Notes under the pieces: model-generated
Databases searched by the model: none
What the model was told of the DNA's origin: nothing
Seen by the model: the letters and a program-made list of their open reading frames with translations, nothing else
Program-made: the position numbers and the translations under genes
Shown: piece after piece, positions 1-6,970 of the stretch
How the letters are laid out: each line of letters begins with the position of its first letter
Position numbering within the stretch: the stretch's first letter is position 1
Assembly: GCA_964463485.1 (NCBI GenBank)
Contig: CAYXDO010000153.1
Span: forward strand, 1-28,080
Direction of reading: 5' to 3'
Origin: CAYXDO01 sp964463485
GTDB taxonomy: Bacteria > Myxococcota > Kuafuiibacteriia > Kuafuiibacteriales > Kuafuiibacteriaceae
DNA length: 28,080 nucleotides

Positions 1-252
1 AGAGCCGCGCCGAATTTCGACGCTACTGGCTGGCTAGCGAGCCAGGGTCTCACTCATCGAGAGTGGCTTGGGTTCCCGAAGTGGTTCGCGCGTGGCGCGG
101 ACCGTCGTTGATCTCCTCGACAGCCGCCGAGGTCCCGAAAATGCCGTGCCCGTGCCCGTCCGTGCCCGTGCCCGTGCCCGTGCCCGTGCCCGATCCTGAG
201 GTAGGATGGGGATTAGACAGGATTCGACAGGCTTAGACTCGACACAGTAGTG
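1..252. other. Non-coding flank with hairpin and degenerate repeats
   Basis: No convincing gene is seen here. The stretch holds an inverted repeat at 30-45 (arms CTGGCT and AGCCAG, 4-nt loop), the hexanucleotide element at 141-195 listed separately, and three degenerate 10-bp units at 211-240 (GATTAGACAG, GATTCGACAG, GCTTAGACTC) just beyond the stop codon of the reverse-strand gene at 253. The hairpin has no following T-run, so I do not call it a terminator. Confidence 0.5.
141..195 (+). repeat. (CCGTGC)n hexanucleotide element, long copy
   Basis: Two CCGTGC units (144-155) are followed by a truncated CCGT (156-159) and then five more CCGTGC units (160-189), ending in CCGAT. The same arrangement, including the CCGT interruption, occurs in the opposite orientation at 17266-17301 with only two units after the interruption. 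The shared interruption suggests that both copies descend from one element and that unit number has since changed. Confidence 0.9.
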
Positions 253-1251
253 CTAGTAGCCTTCATGCCGAGCTCCGTACTGAGCCCACGCCCGCTCGGG
301 GGACGAGTACCGGTCCTTGATGTAGCGAAGCATGCCGGCCGCCTCTTGGAGCGCGTCGCCGATGCCGGCTCGGCCCTTGGGATAGTAGCGGTCGACGTTC
401 GAGAGCAGGAGCTGGCCGAGGCCGGTCGCCGAGGAGTGAGCGCTGATCACTCCGCGCCGAAGCTCTTCGTGGATCGCCGGCCATCGCGCCTGGTTGGTGG
501 CGCGGGCGCCGTAGGTATAATTGGGTCGCCCGACGATGCCCGCCGACTCACGCCGAAGGATGTTGTGGAGCGCACGGGAGCTTGCCCACCGCTCCGGAAC
601 TTCGGCCAAACGGGCGGCTTCGCGAAATAGCCCGACCGCCTGCGGAGAGCCCGGCTCGTATCGGCGAAGCCGAGGAGGCGAGGTCAAACGCTCGAAATAG
701 ACCTTGGCCGTAGTGGGTCCCAGAGTTGGGCCGCCGGTGAGTTGCTCCGAGCGCTTGAAAGCGGCCACGCCCGAGTTGGTGAGGGGAAGGCCAGACTCCC
801 GCGCGAGACGACAAACCTCCCGCAGCCCTTCGATACCTACCCACTGCTCTCCGGCGAGCGCGCCCGACGGATTGCCGACCCGCGCGGACTTCTTGAGTTG
901 CTGAATTTTGGATACGTCCGAGTCCAGGCCTCGGAACAGCGTCAGGGCGTTTCGCAACTCCTCGACGCTGATCGGAGTCGCCTGGCCCCGCACCCTCCGC
1001 TGCTCTACGCCAAGGTGGCCAAGCTGGCTCTCGTCCGTCGCGTAGCGAACCTTGGCCTGGCCGTCGCCGAGCGGTGGAGCTGCCTCGACCGGAGTCGAGA
1101 GCGCGCGAATCAGCTCCCTGATCCCTCCGCCAGTCTCGAAAATATCGGGCTGGGACTCTCGCGTCGGGTTCGAGACGGGAGGAGTTGCAGGGCGACTCCA
1201 AGTGGTGGGTGAGATCAGTGATCTGTGAGCTCCGCCGAGGGTGACTGTCAT
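253..1251 (-). CDS. Leaderless lysozyme/lytic-transglycosylase-like protein
   Basis: This 332-residue protein has a disordered, Pro/Thr-rich N-terminal third without a signal peptide, a middle segment I do not recognise, and a C-terminal domain (about 220-332) resembling the soluble lytic transglycosylase fold. That domain has a helix ending in RRES, so Glu235 is the likely catalytic acid. It continues through ATGLGQLL (275-282) and a terminal helix rich in aromatic and Arg/Lys residues (YIKDRYSSPERAWAQY region). By family it would cut peptidoglycan glycan strands, but activity is inferred. The ATG start is supported by AAGGAG at 1258-1263, 6 nt upstream. With no Sec signal, it would need another export route or act on lysis. 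The gene stands alone and is divergent from the lipoprotein at 1601. An effector or phage-type hydrolase is an alternative. Confidence 0.72.
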   Translation of the reverse strand: MTVTLGGAHRSLISPTTWSRPATPPVSNPTRESQPDIFETGGGIRELIRALSTPVEAAPPLGDGQAKVRYATDESQLGHLGVEQRRVRGQATPISVEELRNALTLFRGLDSDVSKIQQLKKSARVGNPSGALAGEQWVGIEGLREVCRLARESGLPLTNSGVAAFKRSEQLTGGPTLGPTTAKVYFERLTSPPRLRRYEPGSPQAVGLFREAARLAEVPERWASSRALHNILRRESAGIVGRPNYTYGARATNQARWPAIHEELRRGVISAHSSATGLGQLLLSNVDRYYPKGRAGIGDALQEAAGMLRYIKDRYSSPERAWAQYGARHEGY

Positions 1252-1600
1252 CGTTTTCTCCTTGGGCTCCGAAGAGCGAAGTCATCGAACGCACGGTTCG
1301 TGCCCGCCGGCATTCCGGGCATTTTGAAGTTGTGCCGTCCGAAGCATTGGCCCCTCGCGGAGTCAGGTGGCTCATCGAGGAGTCACGAAGAGGCTCCGCA
1401 GGCCCGGGTTCGACTCGCGCGAGGCTTCGTCGCTCGGATTTGTGCTCGCCTCGACCTTGAATATCGCTCCCATGCCGACGATCCTCGGGGTGATGCGATG
1501 GCTGGATCGCGACTCCGGGCAGTTGGCCCCGATGAGCCGGAGATCGTCAGGTTTGGTCGGTGTGAATCCGTTCGCTCGGCGTGCTCGCCTCGAGGTTGGG
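1252..1600. promoter_or_regulatory. Divergent intergenic region with two adjacent inverted repeats
   Basis: This 349-bp stretch separates the reverse gene at 1251 from the forward lipoprotein. It contains CGAAC-N5-GTTCG at 1286-1300, directly followed by TGCCCG-N9-CGGGCA at 1301-1321, both 35-70 bp upstream of the reverse gene, where an operator could lie. The forward reading frame stays open from 1367, but its translation before about 1560 looks like chance coding. No clear -35/-10 or sigma-54 promoter was recognised. Confidence 0.35.
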
Positions 1601-4132
1601 TTGTCGCGGCTCGGGCTGATGGCCGCGCAGATTTTCCTCCTGTTCGGACTCGCCGTTCCGCTCGGTTGTGGCAATTCGCCCATCGTTCGATTCGAATTCG
1701 GCGAGCCCGCACTCCTCGTCGCCGTCGACGAAGACGTGGCTCACGTCGTTCGCGAAGTGTATCGAGGCGACGGAGCGCTGATGCTGACCGCTTCACCGGG
1801 GACCACACTCATCACGCTGCCTCTCTCCGGTTTTCGCGCTCCGGATGGGTCCGTCGTGCAACTCAGCCGCCTGGCGGAGGCGGAGGTGTCGCTCGAAGGC
1901 GCTCCACTTCCGAGCGGTTCCTGTGGCCGGTGCACGACGCCGAGCGGGTCGAAGACCCAGCTCATCACGGCTGGGGACCGTTGCCCGGTTCCGCGGTTTG
2001 CCGAGGCATCGGAGGTGAGGGCGAATGGTTTGGAGGCGATCTCCCTGGAGAGACTCGGCGAGCTGCGGGCAAAGATCGTTCTCGACTGGCCAGGCGAATG
2101 CGGGTGCCTGACGAGCGACGCCCATCCAGAGCCTCCGAGCCTCGAGTGGTGTGAGCTCGACTTGACGCGAGTCGAGGTCGCGACCGCTTCCATCGAGTCG
2201 GACGGCACCTTCGTCGGAGTCAATCGCTCCCATCTGATCCTGGCCGCCCCCGGAACCGAAGGAGAAGTCCTCGAATTCGAGGAACCCTATCTCAGCCCTC
2301 CGGGTCTCATTCGCCTCATAGGGACGTCGACTGATCCGGTGTTGGCCGTTCTGGATCCGTTTGGACAGCTCTCCGTGGAGAGACTCCGCCGACATGGCGA
2401 GTCGATCGGGCGAGCGATCCAACCCGGACCGCCCGATTTTTCCGCCGAGTCCATTCAGATCACGGCAGGTGGCGAATTCCGGGCCAGCGGACACGTAGGT
2501 GGTCGGCCTTCGATTCAGCTCTGTACGGTGGGTGACGGCCTGTCGTGTGTCGAAGAAGAGCTCTGCCCGAGCCTAGGGCCGACCGAGAGCGTTCGGAGCC
2601 TAGGGACGTTGGAAGGCGCTCCGGCGGCTTATTCGAGCTCTGGGCGAGTGTTGGTTCGTTCGGCTGAAGGGTGGAGGTGCTTGGACACGACTCATCCCCC
2701 GAGGGTTCAGTTGACGCCCGCGTTGGAGGCATCCTGGGAGAGCCTTCGTCTCGTCTCGGGGCAGTGGGTCGACGGTCTGATCGAGGGTGCGAGTGGGAGT
2801 GTGTTCGTGTGTATGGAGGGAACGACGCCACGGGGGCCTGCGACCGCGGTGATGCGAGCCTCGATGGACACGGCACAACCGCGGTTCGAGTGGGTTGGCG
2901 GCGCGGAGGAGGGCAATTGTCGACTCGTCGTCGTGCCCGGTGCGATCCCGAGAGTGGTCGCGTGGTTTGAAAGGAGCCCCTCGAGCGAGCTCCGATTGTT
3001 CGAAGCCGACGGTCGAGCGTTGGAGAGCTCCGAGTTGTTTCTGGGCGAAGCCGAAGCGCCGCAGCAACTCACGGATTTCGCGAGTGCCCCCACGGGATGG
3101 CTTGCGGTCCGAAATCCTGGGGGGACTTGGCGGCGTCGAGCTCCGACGGGAGTCTGGGCTCGAACTGTCGCGCGGTCTCCGAACGAGCTTGCGACCGAGC
3201 CGCTGAACGTCATCGCGAGCGGCGCGAGGATCGTGGCCTTCTTCGGGCGAATTCAGCCCATGGAGTTGGTCGGGCGAGGTTGCGAATCAGCGCTCGTACC
3301 GATGGACTTTCCAGCGGGTCGAGCGGGCGACCGGGCGCTGGACGTCGCCGTGATGGAGGACGGGCGTCACCTGGTCTCGGGTACTGATCTCTCGGGCAGT
3401 GGCTGGCTGAGGTTGTATGATCTCGAGACCGGCGCCTTCGAAGAAGGTCGCGGACTCAACGCCTTACCCATCACCGACGTGGCGAAGCTTGGTCTCGGAG
3501 CAGTTCTTCTCGATTCCGCGGGTGCGCTTTGGCGATGGAGCGGAGGCCCCCTGCTCATCGAGCGCATCCGCACGGAGGCCACGTTCGAGTCGCTGTCGAG
3601 CGCAGGGGGCGTCGCCTGGATGGGTGGCCGAAACGCCTTGGCGCGCCTTCCCGAGGGAGAGTCTGAGCCCGAGCTCGAATGGCTCGAAGGACTTCGAAGG
3701 GACGCCTTCGACCAGGACCCTCGCGACAGTGCGGCGACTCTTCTGGAGCTCGCCGCCGTTTGTTCGGATCGGGTCCTCGTCGGATCGAGCGAGGAGTTGG
3801 CCGCGCCCAACCGTCACCGGACCGATCAGACGAGCCTGTGGTGGCTTGGCGCCCCGGGCTGCGGCGCAGGGTGGGAGGGGCTCGGGTTATGTGGATTCGA
3901 TTTCGTCCGCGATGGCGAAGCTCCTCGAAGCTTCGAGTCGCTCGTGGCCGTGGCTCACGACAACCCTCCGCTCATGGTCTTCAGGTCCGATACCTCGGAA
4001 GATGGGTCGGTGGTGAGTCGGGGTCCGGGCTCGACGTTGGTTCCGTTTCTTCCGACGGGAATCGGCTCGGACGGCCAGCGTTTTCTTGTCGGAGGGCGGA
4101 GGCTCCGGGCCGCCGCTGGTTCAAAAAACTGA
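1601..4132 (+). CDS. Large predicted lipoprotein, propeller-like, unknown function
   Basis: The protein begins with a hydrophobic segment ending in PLGCG, with the acylated Cys at residue 23 from the proposed start, so it is a likely outer-membrane or periplasmic lipoprotein. I chose the TTG at 1601 because GAGG at 1592-1595 lies 5 nt upstream and the start gives an Arg-containing n-region. ATG at 1619 or 1532 remains possible, and the frame is open from 1367. The mature part (about 820 residues) has no domain I recognise. It repeats short beta-strand blocks with Gly-Trp and Gly-Arg turns, as in WD- or BNR-like beta-propellers, and has scattered Cys pairs that may form disulphides. The lipoprotein at 20210 has the same architecture at half the length. 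It converges on the HEAT gene ending at 4220, with 87 bp between them. Confidence 0.75.
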   Translation: MSRLGLMAAQIFLLFGLAVPLGCGNSPIVRFEFGEPALLVAVDEDVAHVVREVYRGDGALMLTASPGTTLITLPLSGFRAPDGSVVQLSRLAEAEVSLEGAPLPSGSCGRCTTPSGSKTQLITAGDRCPVPRFAEASEVRANGLEAISLERLGELRAKIVLDWPGECGCLTSDAHPEPPSLEWCELDLTRVEVATASIESDGTFVGVNRSHLILAAPGTEGEVLEFEEPYLSPPGLIRLIGTSTDPVLAVLDPFGQLSVERLRRHGESIGRAIQPGPPDFSAESIQITAGGEFRASGHVGGRPSIQLCTVGDGLSCVEEELCPSLGPTESVRSLGTLEGAPAAYSSSGRVLVRSAEGWRCLDTTHPPRVQLTPALEASWESLRLVSGQWVDGLIEGASGSVFVCMEGTTPRGPATAVMRASMDTAQPRFEWVGGAEEGNCRLVVVPGAIPRVVAWFERSPSSELRLFEADGRALESSELFLGEAEAPQQLTDFASAPTGWLAVRNPGGTWRRRAPTGVWARTVARSPNELATEPLNVIASGARIVAFFGRIQPMELVGRGCESALVPMDFPAGRAGDRALDVAVMEDGRHLVSGTDLSGSGWLRLYDLETGAFEEGRGLNALPITDVAKLGLGAVLLDSAGALWRWSGGPLLIERIRTEATFESLSSAGGVAWMGGRNALARLPEGESEPELEWLEGLRRDAFDQDPRDSAATLLELAAVCSDRVLVGSSEELAAPNRHRTDQTSLWWLGAPGCGAGWEGLGLCGFDFVRDGEAPRSFESLVAVAHDNPPLMVFRSDTSEDGSVVSRGPGSTLVPFLPTGIGSDGQRFLVGGRRLRAAAGSKN

Positions 4133-4219
4133 GCCCAAGCTCGCTGTCCCACTCGGCTGCGGCGATTCGCGGTTGTGTCGGTTCTCGCTGACCTAGCCCC
4201 ACGCGCAGGACGGTAGATC

Positions 4220-6001
4220 TCAGGCCGGTAGCGTGGGCCGCTCAGGTTGGCCTGAGTTGTCGGCGACTTCGCCGGCCGTTGGCGCCAGACCCGCGGGTTG
4301 CGACTGTTGCGACTGTTGCGACTGTTGCGACTGTTGCGACTGTTGCGCATGGGTATCGTCGATGATGACGGCATCCGCCGCCGAAGTGCCACCCGCGCCC
4401 GGGTCATCAGCAGGAGCGCCGGCCTTTTCGATGGGTGCGACATCATGGACTCCTGCGGGAGTCGCGAGCTCTTCCGACCCCACACTCGGGGGTGCTCCTA
4501 GCAGGGTTGGTGAGTCGGACTCATCAGGGTCCGCCGCGCGGGCCGACGGGAAGGCAAACTCGAGCGCGCCGATCTGCTCCTCGGGATCGCTGAGCGCGCC
4601 CACCGGTCCAAGCTCGGCCACCGAGAGCGCGCCAATCTCGACCGATCCTGCACGGCCCTGAATCTGCCGAATGGCGACCCTAGCCACTTCCTTGAGCGAG
4701 AGCTCGTTGAAGAGGCCCCTCGAGAGGGGCACGAGCGCCTGCACCGACCGGATGGTTCCGAAGGCTCCGAGCGCCTTGGCCGAGCGCGCCTTGACCTCCA
4801 AGTCGTCGTGCTCCAAGAGCTCGAGGAGGACGTCTTCCTGACCTGGAAACTTCATGTCCCACATCCGCGAAATGACCGCCTTGGCGCCGTCCGCATCGAT
4901 CTTACGCACGACCGTCAACAGGCGAGCGCCGAGCTCACCGCGACCAGCGTCGATGATTCGATCGAGCGCGAAGCTCCGTAGAGCTCCGCTTCCCTCGCGA
5001 GCGCATACCAAGAGGGAAGCGGTCGACATCTCGACGCCGTGAGCCTGAATGAGCGCTTTGAGGGACGCGAGCCTCATGTCGTCGGGTACGAACCTCGACT
5101 CGGCCAGCCCGCGCAGGACTTCGAACCCCTCCGGCCCCAGTCTCTTGGCCGCAAAATATCGGAGGCGGTGGGAGGCGTCTTTGGACGCTCGTCGAATCGC
5201 GAGCTGAGTTTCGGGCGAGTCCGGAGCGATGTCGATCAGAGTTTCGAGGGCGGTCCCTCGATTCTCCTCGCTGCCGTCAGACCCCACGACATCGGCCAGC
5301 ACCCTCCGAGCCTCACTCACTCGCGGTCCGGTCGGAAACGCCCTCAGCAGCGCTTCGGCCGCGAACACCCTGGCTCGGGAGCCGGGCTCCCGCCAGGCGC
5401 GGGACAAGAGCCTCGCCTCGAGCGGCTCGGCGAGCCGCTTCTCGATGGACGTCACGAGGTCGACGAGGGACTCACTCAGGGCAAGCAAACTCAGGTGATC
5501 CGGCCGCACCTCGTGAATGACCAGGCGAATGTCGCCTCGCTCGATCTCGAGGTCCGGGAGGAATTGGATCTTCTCACGAAGCTCCGCATCCAGCAGCCCG
5601 AGCACCTCCGTACGGTCACCGGCCACGACGAAACGAGAATCGAAGAAGTGTTCGCCGATCTCTACTCGGTCCTCGGAGGAAACCGACCGATGCGCTCGCA
5701 GCAGCGAGAGATTGGAAGGAATTTGGCCTTTGGTTTCGAGGCCGATGCGAGTCGTGTCTTGCGCGACGTCGAGCTCCACTCGCAGGCTCATGACACCTCG
5801 GGACCCTGACGCCACGAAGACTCGCCCCGACTGACTCACATTCGAAAAAGCGGGGTACTTTCGGAGCATCCTCATCGCGTCCGAGCACGCGCGCAGCTTG
5901 TCGGACGCCTGTTCCGATTTTCTGTCGAGAACCCAGTCGAGCAGACGCTGGATCAGGTCGGAGACTGGGTCTCCGCGAAAGTTGGGAGCCTTCGCGTTCA
6001 C
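4220..6001 (-). CDS. HEAT-repeat protein with (QQS)5 tail
   Basis: This 593-residue protein has no signal peptide. Residues 1-200 form an unrecognised N-terminal region, about 205-455 consist of HEAT-like helical pairs (motifs such as EVKARSAKALGAFG and LRYFAAKRLG), and the last 120 residues are acidic, Pro/Ala-rich and disordered. The tail includes five perfect QQS copies encoded by a 9-bp DNA repeat. HEAT solenoids bind protein partners, so a scaffold or adaptor role is inferred and no enzyme activity is seen. The GTG start overlaps the stop codon of the upstream cysteine peptidase gene in GTGA (5998-6001), so translation is probably coupled and the two products may work together. It is the last gene of the holB-led run. 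Confidence 0.8.
   Translation of the reverse strand: MNAKAPNFRGDPVSDLIQRLLDWVLDRKSEQASDKLRACSDAMRMLRKYPAFSNVSQSGRVFVASGSRGVMSLRVELDVAQDTTRIGLETKGQIPSNLSLLRAHRSVSSEDRVEIGEHFFDSRFVVAGDRTEVLGLLDAELREKIQFLPDLEIERGDIRLVIHEVRPDHLSLLALSESLVDLVTSIEKRLAEPLEARLLSRAWREPGSRARVFAAEALLRAFPTGPRVSEARRVLADVVGSDGSEENRGTALETLIDIAPDSPETQLAIRRASKDASHRLRYFAAKRLGPEGFEVLRGLAESRFVPDDMRLASLKALIQAHGVEMSTASLLVCAREGSGALRSFALDRIIDAGRGELGARLLTVVRKIDADGAKAVISRMWDMKFPGQEDVLLELLEHDDLEVKARSAKALGAFGTIRSVQALVPLSRGLFNELSLKEVARVAIRQIQGRAGSVEIGALSVAELGPVGALSDPEEQIGALEFAFPSARAADPDESDSPTLLGAPPSVGSEELATPAGVHDVAPIEKAGAPADDPGAGGTSAADAVIIDDTHAQQSQQSQQSQQSQQSQPAGLAPTAGEVADNSGQPERPTLPA
4300..4344 (-). repeat. 9-bp tandem repeat, five perfect copies
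   Basis: Five identical copies of GCGACTGTT (plus strand) lie inside the 3' part of the HEAT gene and encode Gln-Gln-Ser on the reverse strand. Because the unit is a multiple of three, copy-number change would lengthen or shorten the tail without breaking the frame. Confidence 0.95.
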
Positions 6002-6915
6002 GGTTCGAAGAACGGTGCGAGCCGCTCGAGCGCGCTGGACACCTTGTTCTCACCCTCGAGCAGCGCGCGCGCGTCCACACTCACCCCTGGGCGAGGATGA
6101 CTGACCACGGAATGCTCGCCGAATTCGAAGAGCGACGGGCCAAAATCCGAGCTCTCGAGCGCTTCGACGAACGCGCTTCGGTTGTCCAAGACTCTGAGTG
6201 TTGGTCCGTCGCTCCAGATCACCACCGCGTGGAGCTCCCCCGAAGACTTCGTGGGACCGAGCGCGATCGATAGGCGATCGGCGGGTACTCCGAGGAGTCG
6301 CAGCGTGGCGTACTTGGCCAAAGCATAGTCTTCGCAGTCACCCAGGCCCGAGGACACTGTCTCGAGCGGTGACTTCCAACTATCGACGACGTCTGCGACG
6401 TACGCCAGTTGCTCGTTCATCCAACGGTTGACCAACTCGACTCTTTCGGACTCTGGAAGTCGCCGATTCAGCGGGTCGTTGACGAAGCTCTCCCAAGACT
6501 CCAAGCGCGCCACGCCCGGTCCAAAGTGCGACCGCGACGAAATCTCGAGCACCTCGCGCGGGATCGTGAGCTTTCCGTGGACGACAACGGGGCTTGGGAG
6601 CGTCGCCATGAGCGCGTCGAACCGAGAGCTCGAGGGCTCCGGCTCGCTCACGACGGCCAGTGGCAAGCCGGCGAGCGGCCGCCCTCCCGCCACGATCCCA
6701 TAGAGCGGTCCCGCTACTCCCGTCGGCAGCTTCGAGCGGGCCAGGGACACGAGACGCGAGCGCACCGCCCGGCGTGTGGTCGCCCCGAGGCTGGGCCCCA
6801 ACGGATCCACGCGATCCGAGCTCCCGAGATCAGTGCGCGCGCTCTCCGACGCGCCGGCGTGCGACGCCGAAGGGCCAGCGCTCGGAGCGCTCCTGGTTCC
6901 GGGCACGACACGCAT
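5998..6915 (-). CDS. LapG-like transglutaminase-fold cysteine peptidase (BTLCP family)
   Basis: The C-terminal half carries the signature of the bacterial transglutaminase-like cysteine peptidases. Cys194 lies in GDCEDYA, His229 in ELHAVVIW and Asp244 in RVLDN, spaced as expected for a Cys-His-Asp triad. LapG, the best known member, is a periplasmic calcium-dependent protease that trims large surface adhesins; no adhesin gene is visible in this window. The first 45 residues are polar and disordered. A weakly hydrophobic stretch at about 62-90 follows several Arg residues and might serve as an export or membrane segment, but no clean signal peptide is present. The ATG start has no strong ribosome-binding site. 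The gene lies 55 bp after the aminopeptidase gene and overlaps the HEAT gene by 4 nt. Confidence 0.82.
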   Translation of the reverse strand: MRVVPGTRSAPSAGPSASHAGASESARTDLGSSDRVDPLGPSLGATTRRAVRSRLVSLARSKLPTGVAGPLYGIVAGGRPLAGLPLAVVSEPEPSSSRFDALMATLPSPVVVHGKLTIPREVLEISSRSHFGPGVARLESWESFVNDPLNRRLPESERVELVNRWMNEQLAYVADVVDSWKSPLETVSSGLGDCEDYALAKYATLRLLGVPADRLSIALGPTKSSGELHAVVIWSDGPTLRVLDNRSAFVEALESSDFGPSLFEFGEHSVVSHPRPGVSVDARALLEGENKVSSALERLAPFFEP

Positions 6916-6970
6916 CGGACGGATTCTAGCGATCTTCGCGCGTCTTCTGCACTGAAATCCTACGGGAGTA

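Noticed and set aside
1405..1430. Second T-arm-like string (GGGTTCGACTC)
   Set aside because: The flanking bases do not form a T-stem and no other tRNA arms are found nearby.
4300..4344. Possible CRISPR or regulatory array
   Set aside because: Units are 9 bp with no spacers, and they encode an in-frame QQS repeat.
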